A stretch of 64,000 bases of DNA. Source: Gonium pectorale. Taxonomy: Eukaryota > Chlorophyta > Chlorophyceae > Chlamydomonadales > Volvocaceae. Below are positions 21,601-34,100 of the stretch, piece by piece. The notes under the pieces were generated by a model. That model worked only from the letters and a program-made list of their open reading frames with translations, was not told the origin of the DNA and ran no database searches. The position numbers were made by a program, and so were the translations under genes. The first letter of the stretch is position 1. Each line of letters begins with the position of its first letter. The stretch is taken from assembly GCA_001584585.1 (NCBI GenBank), contig LSYV01000070.1, forward strand, positions 73,790 through 137,789, written 5' to 3'.

Positions 21601-24600
21601 GTCACCGTCCTGGCCTGTGCCTACACGTCGTAAACCCGCCTTGATCACAAGGCCGTGAAGGGTCTCAGGGTGTTTTTCCTCCTCGCAGTGCCGGCCTCTC
21701 TTCGCCGCTTTTCTACAGAGCTGCCCCTCCCAGCCTTCCCTGCCGTTTGAGCTTTTACTTTCCTGCTGCGGTCACACTGTCGTCCTCGCATGCTGCCATT
21801 CCTACCTCTGTCTTTTCCCAACCCCGATGTGTTGCTCCCCCCCACTTCCGCGCAGCTCGCTACACTTCAACCAGCTAGAAGCGCTGCCCTCCGAGATCGG
21901 TCACTGCACCGGCCTGGTGTGGCTCAGCCTCAACGCCAACCGCCTACAGCAGCTGCCGGCAGAGATCGGGCAGCTCACAAACATGGTCCGCATGTAAGCC
22001 GGGCAGCGAGGCTGTAGGGGCCGGGAGGATGCGGTGGGGGGCTGGGCGGGGCCGGGAGGGGGGAGGGAGGGGGCCGGGAAAGGGGCGGGCGGGACCAGGA
22101 GGGGGGCAGGAGGAGTCCGTGAGGGCAAGGCTTTAGGCAACGGTGCCGGGCGCTGCCGCGCGCTCGCCTGTCGGACACCCCATCCTCTCATACCCCAGTG
22201 GCACACACTCAAATGATGGTGCACTCCGCCTTCCCCTGGCCTTCTCCCCCTCCACTGCACGCCGTCGCCGTGCCCTTCACCCTCGCTGCTGCTGGGGACA
22301 AGCATGTCGCTTTTTGGCGTCCCCAAGTTACGGCCCGATCCTCGTTGTCTCGTTGTCTCCGCTGCCTTGCCGTCCTCTCCCCCTCCCCGTCCTGCTACTG
22401 AGTATGCGATTCGGTGTCCACGACGCGACCCGTTGCCCATTCTGTATTATCCCCCTCCCCATGCGCCCGCCCCCACCCCCATCCCGCCCGTCCCCTTCCC
22501 GCCAGCTCCCTGCACATCAACGAGCTCACCAGCGTGCCGCCCGAGCTGGGCCGCATGACGGGCCTGGAGGCGCTATCGGTGCACAAGGTGGGGCGCGCAG
22601 AGGCGCAGCACTGGGGTGGTGGTTAATACTCATAACGCGCAGCGTCCTCATTCAAGGTGCCAGCGTGTCCATCTCCGGTGCCCATGTGAGAGGGCCGACG
22701 AGGCAGGGGGCACATGGGTGACCTCCGCCTCCAGTGGTGGGTTCGCCGCTCGGGGGTACGGGGCCCCGGGGCAGGCGCCGCCTGTGTCCGGGTGCAAGAA
22801 CACGGCGCCGCAGTCGCTTGTGTTGGTACCTGCATGCTGCTTGGTAGCGCCCGCTGGCGTTGGGGGCGCTGTAGTTGCGGCTCTGCGACTGGCAAACTGC
22901 CACCTTCCCCTCCTTGGACCGAGAGGAGGTCAAGCTGCCGCACACACAGACACACGCACAAAGTGCAGAAGCGCCCCGCTAGGCCGGCTAGGTCGCTTGC
23001 TTGTATGCTTGTATGCTTGCCTTGGCGCCGTATTGCTCGGCTTCAACGCCGTGCGCACGCTGTCCGAAATCCCACAACGCCACAGAATCGGCTGTCCGCC
23101 ATACCTCCCGAGCTGCCGCTGGGCCTGGCGAGCAGCTGCACCCGGCTGAGCCTGTACGAGAACGAGCTGACGGAGGTGCCCAGGGAGATCGGCCGCATGA
23201 CGCTGCTGCAGGAGCTGTAAGCCCGGAGGGGAATGGGGGGAGAGGGCGGCGTTTAGAAGCAGGGGACAGGCAAGGCCCGGGCCGGTCGGGTCCCTCTTCC
23301 AGCCGGTACTTGGGAGGGAAGGTGGAGCAGACGGGCTGTTTGACGCTTCTGCAGGAGCTGTGCTGGGGGAAGGGAGCGGAGAGAGGGGAAGCCCTTGTGG
23401 GTAGGCTGTGTGTGCGTGTGCGTGTGCGAGTGGAGTCGTGGGGTCTAGAGAGGGAAGGGCGCTCTTGTCAGAGGCGGAGGCGGCCGGTAGCGCAAGGCGG
23501 AACGCTGCGGTAGGAGCGTTGAACAGGGGAAGGGGTGGGGCGGTGGCGCTGGTGGGTCTGCGGCGCAAGAGGGCTGGAGTCGGTGACGAGCAGTACCTTG
23601 CGCAGCCGCCTACCCAGTGCGCTTTTCGTCTCGCGGCAATCCTGACAAGACATTTTGCAGCATGCTTTCGTGCCGATGCCGCCGTCCTTGGCTGTCTGCA
23701 GCCGCTCCATCCCCCGATCCCACGCACGGACCGAAGACTGCAGCTGCTGGAGACCAGCGCGTTCCTGTCGAAGGCTTGCTCCTGAAGCTTCCCCGCCTCT
23801 TCTTGCGCAGCTGGCTGTACTCCAACAAGCTCACCTCTGTGCCCCCCGAGCTGGGTGACCTGTGCGAGCTGCGCCGGCTGTGGCTAGACCGCAACCAGCT
23901 GACCGCCCTGCCCAGGGAGCTCAGCAAGCTCACGCGCCTTCAGGTGGGGCAGCTTTGCGGGGGACGCGGGCGGCGTGCGGACGCACCCGCGGAAGCGCAT
24001 ATGTGTTCGTTGCCTGGCAGCGATGAGCTCCGGGTGGCGGCGTGGTTCAAGTGTCCTGCTCCCCTCCTGACTGCGGAATGTCGACGTCTGTCGCTATGCT
24101 TCCTCCCGACCCGGGTTAGAGTTCCGCGGGACACCGGGTCCCTTGCGTCGGTTCACCAATAATTCCCAACCGCCCCCTTCTCCCATACCGGGAGGTTTGC
24201 GTGGATCACAAGCTCTTGGACCCGCCGTAGCCCTGCAGGCACGTTACCATCGAATCCCCGCCCTCCCCTCCCAACCCAGCCCAGTACTGCCCAGCGCGAT
24301 CTCCCCTGCTCCCCCTGCTCCTCGGCCCCCTCCCAGGAGCTGTACGTCGACAACAACCGGCTCCTGGAGCTGCCGCCCGAGCTGGGGCAGCTCACGGACC
24401 TGCGCAGACTGTGAGCCAGCGGCAAACTGGGGCCGGGCATGTGTGTGCTGGGGGTGGGGCGAGATGTGGCCAGGGCCTTGGGCTCATGGGCCCCCCAGGC
24501 CGGCACTGCTGTGCAGGCTGCAATAGACGAGCTGGTCTGGTCTGGGCTGAGCGCCGCGTTGCAATGCGCCGCTCGTGGCGCCGGGTTTCCGACAGGGCAG

Positions 24601-24938
24601 CTGCATGTCAAACGTTCGCCCCCCTGCTCGCGTGTCAACGAGCCTGCACGCCTGTGTTTCGGTGACCTGGGCTCCCTTGGCCCAGCAAACCAACCCTCCG
24701 CCAGCTGGAGCCCTTCCGTGGCCCTGTAGGGCCCCGTACAAGAACCCCCCCTCGGCCGCCGCTCTCACGCACGTTTCGCCACGTCCCGCCTTCGCGCTCC
24801 CTGCCCCTCCGCAGCTACCTTGAGGGCAACCCGGACCTGGTGGTGCCGCCCGAGGTGGCGGCCCTGCCCTGCCTGAGCGAGAGCGTCGACTACGGCGCGG
24901 CAGAGAGCTTCAAGCAGGAGATGCAGACCTACAAGTGA
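18669..24938 (+). CDS. Leucine-rich-repeat protein, plant intracellular (PIRL/SHOC2-like) type
   Basis: Cytosolic LRR protein, probably a protein-binding scaffold; partner unknown. Thirteen exons: 18669-18743, 18805-18950, 19043-19111, 19356-19424, 19818-19955, 20685-20750, 21170-21241, 21856-21993, 22506-22587, 23086-23216, 23811-23943, 24337-24410, 24815-24938, giving 438 residues. From about residue 75 the protein is a run of 23-residue repeats of the form LxLxxNxLxxLPxExxxLxxL, e.g. LSLYENELTEVPREIGRM and LWLDRNQLTALPRELSKL. No signal peptide, TM or kinase domain is seen, which points to the intracellular Ras-group type. Nine of the 12 introns are in phase 2, seven of them splitting the same Leu codon (CT|N) at the repeat boundary, so exons correspond to one or two repeats. 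The first exon is the least certain. Several introns are long (729, 614 and 593 bp). Confidence 0.88.
19947..20085 (+). repeat. Partial duplication of an exon end within the following intron
   Basis: The sequence around the end of LRR exon 5 (GAGTGGCTGTGAGTCCA, 19947-19963) recurs at about 20045-20061. Both copies are followed by CATCTGG and a CTAGGGG run. The second copy is a potential decoy donor about 100 bp downstream. Confidence 0.6.
21530..21564 (-). repeat. 35 bp repeat with CCCCC/GGGGG hairpin core (copy 1)
   Basis: On the minus strand this stretch matches 46800-46834 at 32 of 35 positions. The core CCCCCAGCATCGGGGG can fold into a short hairpin and is followed by TACTGTAAC. It lies in an intron of the LRR gene and is probably a fragment of a dispersed repeat family. 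Confidence 0.6.
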
Positions 24939-25865
24939 CGCCATCACTGGAGATGGAGGGGCTGGTCGCCGGGCAGGCAGGCGAGGTCATGCGGCAGGGC
25001 GAGCGGCCTGGGAGGGACGGAGGTATTAATAGTGTAGGCAAGAAGCGGGCGGGTGATGTGGGAGGTAGGACATTGCAATGAAAGGACTGCGTGGCGGATT
25101 GTGAGTTGCAGGCCCGCAAGTGCACGAAAGGGTTGATGAGAGAGGCAGCCGGCGAAAGGGCGGGCGGACTAATCGCGGGACGCCCGATCCCAACAAGGGA
25201 GGCGATCAGCCCCGCTTGTCCTTGGTGCCCCACGCCAGGTGCGGCGCCTGCGTGAGAGTGCTTTGTTGTTTTTGCGATCGCTGGGTGGTGGGTACTGTCT
25301 CATGGGCTCATCCTGCACGATAATCACCGCGCCTGCGGGCCCCATTACTCGTCAGAGAGCAGGGCTGCGCACGCGGCTACGTACATGTCTGGCTCGCAAG
25401 TGAATTGCGGTTGGCGAAGGGAGGAAGCAGAGTGCCAGGCGCTAATCGCCTGCGCCCCTACTAGGGAGCTGGGCCGCTGTTCCAGCACGGCTGCGTTTGC
25501 TGAACGTGATCATTTGCCTTGCCGGCCGGTGCTGCCCTGGAGAGGCCGTGCCGGCAAGGTGACCAGGCCGTGCCGGCAAAGTGCGTTCCGCATCTGTGTG
25601 TTTATTTCATGTGCGCTTTGAGTATCACAGCGGCTTTCGGTTGATGGCCTTGGGGCGTCGTTGATCCGAGTAAGGCATGCAGTTGCGTCGACGCTGTAGC
25701 CCACGGGTCTTGAAGCCTGATGCAATTAATGCGTAAGCAAATGGGGCTTGGCGCAAAAGCATGGCCCAAAGCTGCGGCTGTCTCAGGCTTTCAGCCCGTG
25801 TCCTTATGCGAGGGCCATCCCTTCACCTGCTGGCCTTGCACCAACCCGCCCTCACCTTTAACAAG

Positions 25866-25915
25866 CGTCGCGCCTTCGGGTGTGTAGCTGTGTGTATCAC
25901 CGTAGAGGCAGGCTT
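25866..25915 (+). repeat. Direct repeat, copy 1
   Basis: CGTCGCGCCTTCGGGTGTGTA followed by ...ACCGTAGAGGCAGGCTTCCT matches 26184-26228. Copy 1 has an extra GCTGTGTGTATC-like insertion. Non-coding. Confidence 0.6.
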
Positions 25916-26183
25916 CCTATTATCTTTTCACGTAAAAAAAGGGGCAGTTGTGGCGGGAGTGTAGGTGGACCAGAGAGCCCTCACGTTTAGTCACGGTTAG
26001 GTCTGGTAACCGCTGAGCGCCGTCGGACCGGTGGCCGTGACGACAACACCATCGCAGCTCAAGCTTGAAACCTTGCAGTACACCAGGTGAAGCCCGACAA
26101 ACAGGGTAAGCTGGTAAGCCGGTCCTTGGGGGGCGGGATGAGCGTCACATGCCTTGAACTGTAACCGCCCGCCCCACTGGAAA

Positions 26184-26228
26184 CGTCGCGCCTTCGGGTG
26201 TGTATGACCGTAGAGGTGGGCTCCCTCT
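26184..26228 (+). repeat. Direct repeat, copy 2
   Basis: Second copy of the repeat at 25866, with the same CGTCGCGCCTTCGGGTGTGTA start and GACCGTAGAGGTGGGCTCCCT continuation. It probably arose by local duplication. Confidence 0.6.
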
Positions 26229-26464
26229 TTCTCTGCAGATTTATCTTTTTTTGTCACCTGACGGCACTTTCAAGGTGTGGGCGTGCCGTACAAACCGTGT
26301 CGACGACATATCGCACACATGGCATGCTGCTATGGCACATGAATTCTGAATCTGAACAGTTGTTAGCAAGACGTGTAGGCTCGCACGGGACTCACTCCGC
26401 TGGTTGGCGGCCGACTTTCTAATTCCACCATTTCCATCCCTTCCTTCATAAATTATGAAACCCG

Positions 26465-26914
26465 ATGTCTAATCATACGTTCTGCCGCGCGAAGCCTCTC
26501 CAAAGACAGAGCTGCTCGGCTGCCAAGGCGCTCGCGATTGTGCAAGACCTTCTCGCCAACGGAACCTCTAGCTTAGCTGACGATGTGCGAGCGAACCTCT
26601 ATAAGGTAGAGGGCGACCTCCAGGTGCTCCAAGGGTTTCCGGAGGGTGTCCCCCCGCGCACCGGCGCCGCATCACCGGCGGCGACTGCGGCCAAGGCAGC
26701 GGCAGCGGCCCCTGCCAACGGGGTCAAGGGGCAGGCTGATGGGAAGGACAAGGCGTCCAAGAAGGACAAGAAGCGCAAGGAGCGGAAGGAGGCGGGAGCA
26801 AAACCCGCTGATGGACACGAGGGCAAGGTGCTAGGGAAGCGAAAAGCGGAGGAAGAGGGCACGGAGGACGGTACGGAGAAGCGGAAAAAGAAGAAGCAAA
26901 AGGCTAAGGAGTAG
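26465..26914 (+). CDS. Small lysine-rich protein, function unknown
   Basis: Single-exon ORF of 149 residues beginning at an ATG in an A/T-rich leader. The N-terminal half is compositionally ordinary and looks helical (SAAKALAIVQDLLANGTS, then DDVRANLYKVEGDLQVLQG). A short Ala/Pro linker follows. The last 70 residues are dominated by Lys, Glu and Arg (KKDKKRKERKE ... KRKKKKQKAKE), typical of nucleolar or RNA-binding proteins, with several possible nuclear localisation signals. I recognise no family. Codon bias is similar to its neighbours. The likely TGTAA at 27513 gives a 600 bp 3' UTR. It may be a real small nuclear protein, but I cannot exclude additional exons. Confidence 0.55.
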   Translation: MSNHTFCRAKPLQRQSCSAAKALAIVQDLLANGTSSLADDVRANLYKVEGDLQVLQGFPEGVPPRTGAASPAATAAKAAAAAPANGVKGQADGKDKASKKDKKRKERKEAGAKPADGHEGKVLGKRKAEEEGTEDGTEKRKKKKQKAKE

Positions 26915-28114
26915 TGCTGCGTGTGGCTCGGGCCTGACTGGGTTTGTCTGTGCACGTCGCACCGGGCGTGTCTCCGATTATTGACAATCCAACAATGTCG
27001 CGGACAGTCTTTGACTGGACTTGACCGGAATGCGCCGCGCCACGTACATGAAGCAGCCTCGCACATGCACTACAAAGGGCTAATGCTGGTACCCGGCCTT
27101 CGTGGAGCAGGCTCGTGGCGTGGGGTTTTGACCCGCTGCGAGCGTTGGTCATGGGCTTACATGTGTTCTACTCAATGAAAGCTCACGTGTTATGGTCAAG
27201 GACATTCGTGGCAGTGACAGTCCGGTGGGGCGGTCTAGAACCCGCCTCGCCACCTTGCCAGGGGCGCTTGGTGGCTGCCGTGTCCAATGGGGCTGCATGT
27301 TACGGCCAGGTGATAAACACTTGTGCCAGCGGCGATCTGATGCGTCGCTATTGGCGCCTGTTCATGATGCCAAATTAAAATATATATCAGTCTGCTGAGT
27401 TATGCCACTTTCCCCGACAGCTGGCTGCTGAGTACCGAGGATTTTAGGGTCGGTGTTTGCCGTATCCGATGGCGATGGTGTGCGGTGCTGCCCAGGATTG
27501 ACTGGGAACCAATGTAAAACTGTGCCATTACCAGTTATCGCGACGAGTGACTCGTGTTGGTGATGTCTTCGACTGGGGAGGCGGTGATGGCGTGGGCTGC
27601 AGAACCATGGGTCCCTAAATGCTGAGGAGCTGGGAGCTAGGCAAGCGAGGCAAGCGCTGCTGATACGCGCGTTTTATCAACCCTCACGAATACCTCAGCG
27701 GGATAGATCTTCTTAGCGGGGTAGGCCCGGGAGCGCGCGCCTAGGAACAGTGAACACGTGTGTGCTGCCGTACGATGCCGCCGTGCGCACAAGTTCCAAG
27801 TTCCGCCTTGATGCATGTGGTGACTTCAAAGGAAACGGAGGAGTGACTTCATTCATTAGGCTTGAGCGATAACGCAGCACTGTCATCAACGAGTTGGCGC
27901 TATGGACCTGTCCGCAACTGTAAATGACAATATTTTTATATAGGCGTTTGGAACATTTACTGACATTTGCCTTAGTTCCAGCCGTCGTGTTTCAATTCTA
28001 GGTCCACGCCAGACGAGGGCAGACCGCTGTGGAGGGCGGACCCCTGAAGTGGCAAAGGGTTGTAACCATGAAGCTAGCATAGCTATGGACTAGGCCTGGG
28101 GCGCGACTAGGGTC
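26915..28114 (+). other. 3' UTR and intergenic region before the giant gene
   Basis: Only short ORFs without family resemblance are found. TGTAA motifs at 27513-27517 and about 27919-27923 are possible 3' ends of the lysine-rich gene. An A/T-rich stretch (ATATTTTTATATAG) lies at about 27929-27942. Confidence 0.4.
27513..27517 (+). terminator. TGTAA polyadenylation signal
   Basis: TGTAA about 600 bp after the stop codon of the lysine-rich gene. Confidence 0.4.
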
Positions 28115-31100
28115 ATGGCGAGCCAGCCAGGGGCAGCGCCTCAGTCATCGCGGACCAGCTTCGACGAGAGCTTGCTAAGCAAGCTACCGGCAGCCCGCTT
28201 CGACTTTTCTGGAACCAGAGGGGGGTGAGGCAGGGCCCTGGGCGTTGTGCTGATACTGGCGAACCGAGCTCACTAACAGGTCGCGGGGTGGCGCAGGGAT
28301 GCCGAGGACTTGTCATCGACAGGCACTCCCGATGTCCAAAGGAGCGGGGCCACCACTCCTACGGTTGCAGGTAAGCAGGCCAGCAGAGCCAGCCGTACGA
28401 GTGTGCGTCTCCAGGACGGTGCCCTGCGTGCGGAACGGGAATAGCCTTCTGTTCAACCCCGTGCTGCAGGACCAACGAGCGCAGAGCAGCAGGACCCACA
28501 AATGGCATCGCTGCATGTTAAGTTCAGCGCGAGCACCCGGTTTAACGCCTCTGACGCTACCAGTTTGGGGGTCGGCGGCTCTCGCCCCGCTGACATTACC
28601 AGGTCAGTGTCTGAAGTTGGCAAGCGCGCGTGGAACTCCTTCTGCCAAACCGCTGGTGCCCGCCATCTTCGTATCTAACCTGTTTGTAGGGCTAGTCAGC
28701 TTCGGCAGCAGTACGCTGGCACGCTGCCACGGTCGGGGTCTACCAGCCTACAGCGGCGCGGCGCAGGACGAAGGTAAGCATGGAGGTGAAGGGACTGAGT
28801 AATCAACACATTGGCATTCAGCCCGTTTAGCACCGCAGCACTGGGCATGCGTGCCTTTCGTTGGATCCAACCTTGCCGCGAACCACAGGTCCATGGGAGG
28901 AGGCGCTCCTCGCTCAAGGATGGCTGGACCGGTGTTAACGGATGCGGGCCAGGAACCCCTAGGGGGCTTCATGCGCGCTCTGTCAGGTCGCCACAGGTGA
29001 GTCGATGTGATGGTCACTTGCTCGAGATGGAGCTCTTCGTTGGGCAAGCCAGGCCGTGGCCTGTTCGCCAAGGGTCGAGGGCAGGCGCGTGACGCCATCT
29101 GCCGTTGCACCCCATCCTAACATTGCCTAGTGATATGGTAGCCCACCGAAGTCCCTGAACGGATTGTCCGCCTTATCCTTTAGGCGGAGCGCCAGCGCAG
29201 ATTCTGCGACCCTGCGGCGTTCTAGCAGCGGCGGTGGAACGCTTTCCCTGGCCCCATCGGGCTCGTTGCGCCGTATGATGCCCACGCTCCAGAGCCCTGG
29301 CGGCAGCATGTCTATCAGGGCCAGCCGCGACGGCAGCATTGCTGAAGGAAATTTCAGCACATCCCAAAGCGGCCGCCTTACGAGCTCCCGCCGGCAGACG
29401 CTGCGGCGTGGCCGCACGACCGGTGGCGGCGCGGAGGGCGCCGGCGGGCTGGCGAGCTTGCTGGGCAATCCATCAAGAGGGCAACGCGGCAGCTTGCGAC
29501 GATCTCAGTAAGGAGATGACTGACACGAAAAGGGGCGCAAGCATGAATACGTCCTGCATTTGCACCCTGTGCTCGATCCCAGTTCATCGGGGCGGCACTG
29601 TCAGTACGATTTCGTCAGTGCGATCGGCGCACGGCCGCTTGCGCTCCATGCGATCTGGCACCCTGCCGTGTGTGGCCCTCTACAGGTCAAGCCCTGGGGG
29701 CATCGGCGGTATGCTGCGGTCTTGGCTCTCAGGGGCGGATGGCCGCCGCAGCCGCAACACCACGGAGCCAGGTGACGCAGGCGAGAGCGGATGGCCCCAG
29801 CGGGGCCGCAGGCCTTCGCGCGGACGGGCCAGGGGGCGCAGCTCAAGTCGCAAGCGGGGCGAGGCGGCCAGCGGTGGGGACAGCATCTCATCCGAGGACG
29901 ACCGCCGCTCCAGAAGCACCCGGCGTGGTGTTGGCCGCAGCAGGAGCCGCGGCCGCAGCAGGAGCCGCGGCCGCAGCAGGAGCCGCGGCCGCAGCATGGC
30001 TGGCGCCGGTGAAGAGGAGGCGGGCCCCCAACGGGGAAGGGACAATCCGCTTCTTCGCTTCCTCTCACTGGCAGGGGCCCGGCGATCAAGATCTCCGTCC
30101 CGGCGGTTGCCGGAGGCGCCGGGTAAGGGTTGAACCGTGCCGCCACAGGATGGTAACGCGCGCGGCCTTTGTGCATGCTGACATGCTTCCTGCGTGCATA
30201 GTGCGGCGTTGGGATCACAGCGTTGTGAGGCAATCCCTTGGCTACGTATTTGCCTGCGGCTGCAGGACTAAGTAATCGGCGCCCCCAGTCACGCTCGCCC
30301 GGTCCGGCGCCCGACCGGGGCAGCAGCTCACAAGGCCTTGCAAGGTGAGCGAACCGCAAAGGACTTTACCTTACCGCACCCAGCAGAACCGATGCATGCG
30401 TTGACATGGCATGGCAACTTTCATCTGCCACAGTAACCCATGCCTGCACGCGAACACATGCATGTTTCACAAGTGCGCCATACTTCTTTCGCAGGGTCCC
30501 TGACAAAATGTTCTGCGGTACTGCGCATATGCAGGCCAACCTCTGCAGCCAGGGCCGGCTCCGACTCGCCAACGCGCGTGGCCCGCATCCCAGACGGCCT
30601 GCGCATATCCCTTGCCGGAGGTCCAGGAGGGCAGGAGCGCATGGCCTCGGAGCCCGGCACGGCTCAACCGGCGGGTGCTGGGCCCGGCCCGACGCCCGCC
30701 ATAGATCCAGACAGCAGTCCGTTTGGTGCGTTGGCTACTCGCAACCATCATAGAGCTGGCAATGGGTCCCCGGGGTAACTTGGCAGCCTGGTGTCGCAAT
30801 TTAGTAGGCGTTGCCTGGTCGCATCCCCTGTACCGGCCGTGCGGAGTCCTGTAAATCGGTATGCTGGCACTGGAGATCGTTTTGCCACTCTATAGTTGCA
30901 AGCGACATTAGCTTTGAGGGATATGGTTGACTTGCCACTGCCCCCCCCAGAGCGCAGCACCTCCTTAGCCTTCCAGATCGGTGAAAGCGAGGGTCCTGGA
31001 CAGGCTGTCGCTGCGACGCCTCGCCTGCCACAGGGCAAGCCCCCGCTTGGGAGGCTGGATTTGCAACGGCCGGCGCAGCTGCAGCCCCCTCCATTTGTTC

Positions 31101-34100
31101 CACGGGGATCCCTCATGGGCCCCCAGTCCAGCCAAGGAACGGGGCTGCTGCCACGGTATTCGTTTGCAGGTGCGTCAGGGATTAAATGACTGCGCTGCCC
31201 CAAAGCAGTACTGCAGCTGCGGACCTCTTTATCTGTGTTGGGCTGTGATGGTGGAGGCCTGGTTGATTGGCGGTGAGGGTCGGGAATCGACATCTGCGCT
31301 GAATGCACCGTCCCTCGTTGAATGCAGGATCTAGCTCGCTACCAAGCCCCGCTCCCGCAGTGTCACCAACCTTTCTCACGGCTATGTATCGGGCTGGGCA
31401 GCAGCCCCCACCGCCACCGCCGCCACCGCAGCAGCAGTACCTGCGGGAGGGTTCACCGCAGCGGGGATCGCCGGAACGGGGATCGCCGCAACGAGCATAC
31501 CCAGCTGCCTCAATGCGGAGGCAGCAGTCCGGTGCGTTCCCAAAGCTGACTGGGATCATGCAGGGTGCATGCAACCCATGTAACGTATGCCCCTTGCACC
31601 GCCTGTCGGCAACGTCTAGAAAGGCTTGTGCGGGTGTGCAGCATCTGGTGTAACGCTCGTTGCCGATGTATCCCTGACCTCCAGGCTCAAGGCCCCCTCG
31701 CTCTGCAAGCCGCCCACGGAGGTCCATGTCGGCCCCTCGCTCTCGTGCGGCGCAGCGGCGCGCGGAGGCTGTCGCAGATGGCGGAGGCGGCCGGTGGCGC
31801 AGCAGATCGGCCCGGCGTCATCAGGACATGGTACCTGAAGGCCGCAGGTCCTTTGCGGCTATGCGCAGGTTGGTCTGGATTGCCTCAAGGGCAGAGGACC
31901 CTTCTGACATTTTCACATGTCGCGTGTTTCCTAATACATTTGACATACCATGGCACACGCTTCCCCTGCATTGCAGCCCACATATGCCTGCACATGCCTG
32001 CATTGCCTGCACATGCTTCAACCTTGTGCACTGGCGCAGACAAAGTCTCATTGTGGTCGCTATGTTTCTGGGGCCTTCCCTGGCCAATCCATAGGCAGCG
32101 CAAACTGGATATGGCAACAGACATCGACGACGCCACTGGACCGGCCAGCCCCGAGACACCGCCCTCGGCAAGCCGGCTCAGCAACTTCGTTTCATGGTTG
32201 CTCGGACGTTGGAAGCAACCGGGCGCTTCAGCAGGCCCCTCTCCGGAAAAGGACCCTGTTGCAACCAACCCGCCAGCGTCATCCCCGATCCCTTCCGGCG
32301 GCACCACGCCGCTCATGGCCCTTGCAGTTTCAGATCCTCCGCTTGCGAAGTCGCCCTCAGGACTCTCCTCCACGGACTTGCCCAGAGCTGGGGCGCAAGC
32401 TGAGGCGCCGGCAGAGCCCTCAGCAGCGTCGCGCAGCCATGGTGCCGGCACTCATCTGCAGATTGCCGCCCCGGCAGAGTCTGGGGCAGCGGCTCCGGCA
32501 GCAGCTGGTCTCGACGAGGCTCGTGGCCTCGAAGCCGCAGCCCGTCTGCTTTCACGCCATGTCTCGAGTCCAGCTTTGAACGCCGCCCCAACAAGTCACC
32601 GTCCTGATGGCGCCCCAGGGCCTCTTCCCAGGGCTCAGAGTGGCATCAGCCGTGTGATGGGAAGGGCTATGGGCTCCCTTGGTCCCGGAGCAGGCCAGCC
32701 CGCTGCACCCCAACCGGTACTACCATTGCAGGAGGCGCCGGAAAGCGCGCAGCTCCCACCTGGCACTGAGCGGGGCAGCAGCCCTACCCTCGGTGTTCGC
32801 GTTCCGTCCAGGAGCGCTGCCGAGCGGCTTCGCCCCGCACCGCTGGTGATCCCCGACGACCCCAGAATAGGGCCCGGTACAGTCGTTCAGGCCACAACGC
32901 CGCCCGGCCAAGCTGCGGGCTCTGGCGCGGCAGCGCAGGAGGGCCTCGCTGGTGCAGCTGGCAACGCCGAGGAGCAGCAGGAGGAGCCGGAGGAGCGGAA
33001 GAGCGGCTGGGCCCGGCTTAGAGGAGCCGTAGGCGGCTTGTTGAGGTGACTAAACCCTATGCTGCAACGACTTGTCATGTAGGGTGTGCTTGCTGCTCGA
33101 CCCTTTCATATTGTAATATAGGACGCCTGAGTACGCGGTAACAGAGAGGTTGAAGCAGAGCTTCTTGGCCGTCGCAATGAGACCTTGCTTTTCGTGCCTG
33201 GCTGTGCCCCAGGTGGCCAACACCCAAGAAGGGAGAGTTTGCCCCGCCGGCAAACGTCCCTGTACCAGTATCCAGTCCCGACCGCATTGACCGCAGCCAA
33301 CAAGGCACACCCGGCATCGCCTTGAGTGCATCGCAGCTGCCCTCGCCTGCCTTCCCAGTCCCCCGCCCGGCGGAGGGCCCCATCAGCGCCAACAATCAGC
33401 ACAGCCCCCAGCCCGCCCTATCGCCAGAAACCGTCGGCTCAGACCCCGACCAGACCGTGGAGCTCTCCCCGTCCCGGCTGGGTCGGCTCGAGGCGCCTGG
33501 CACAGTCAGCCCAGCCGGAGGCCCTTCGGTTCAGCTGCAGCAGTGGCGGAAGTACGCAGAGATGGCAGCCCTGGAGACCAGACGGGCCAGCGTCAGAGCG
33601 TCTCGTCAGCTTGACACGCCGTTCCTGCGCATGGCCCAGAAGCTGCAGGGCCTAGAGGACCCCAGGCCCAGTGCTGAGGTGGGTACGGACGAAACCCAGT
33701 CCTATTGCGTACATGGTGCTGTTGACATACGGGCATGCGATGGCTTGCCCACCCAAGGAGATCAATATCTTACGAGAACATCAGATTTCACTAACGTCTG
33801 CACTGTGCGTCCGTCTGTCGTCTGTCCGTTGTACTCAGCGGCCCTACCGATGCTTTACTCCTCTCCCGCCATGTGCGTTGTAGCCTGTGCGGACATCGCG
33901 GAACAGCCGCCACAGCCGTGCTAAGAGCGACGCCCCGCCTCCTGCGGGAGCCGCTGCAGCCGAGGGCGGCGCCAGCAACCGACCCAGCGCTGCCAGACCC
34001 GCACCTGCTGGCCCAGCGGTGCCAGCGGAAGCATCCCCGCAGCAGTTGCGCAGCCCCGTAAACGCGCTGCCGGGCCGTCTGCTGTCACCCCTGGGGCGCA

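Larger units (their letters stand above)
24939..26464 (+). other. LRR gene 3' UTR and intergenic region with direct repeats
   Basis: No gene is supported in 1.5 kb. A tandem AGGCCGTGCCGGCAA pair is found at about 25543-25580. The direct repeat pair at 25866 and 26184 is also here, and a TGTAA lies at 26160-26164. The end of the LRR transcript is therefore uncertain. Confidence 0.4.

Noticed and set aside
33046..33060. Gene end at the TGA just after 33045
   Set aside because: The donor GTGACT at 33046 and the acceptor at 33296 join in matching phase to further low-complexity coding sequence, so I treated it as an intron. It remains the most likely place for a gene split if the giant model is wrong.
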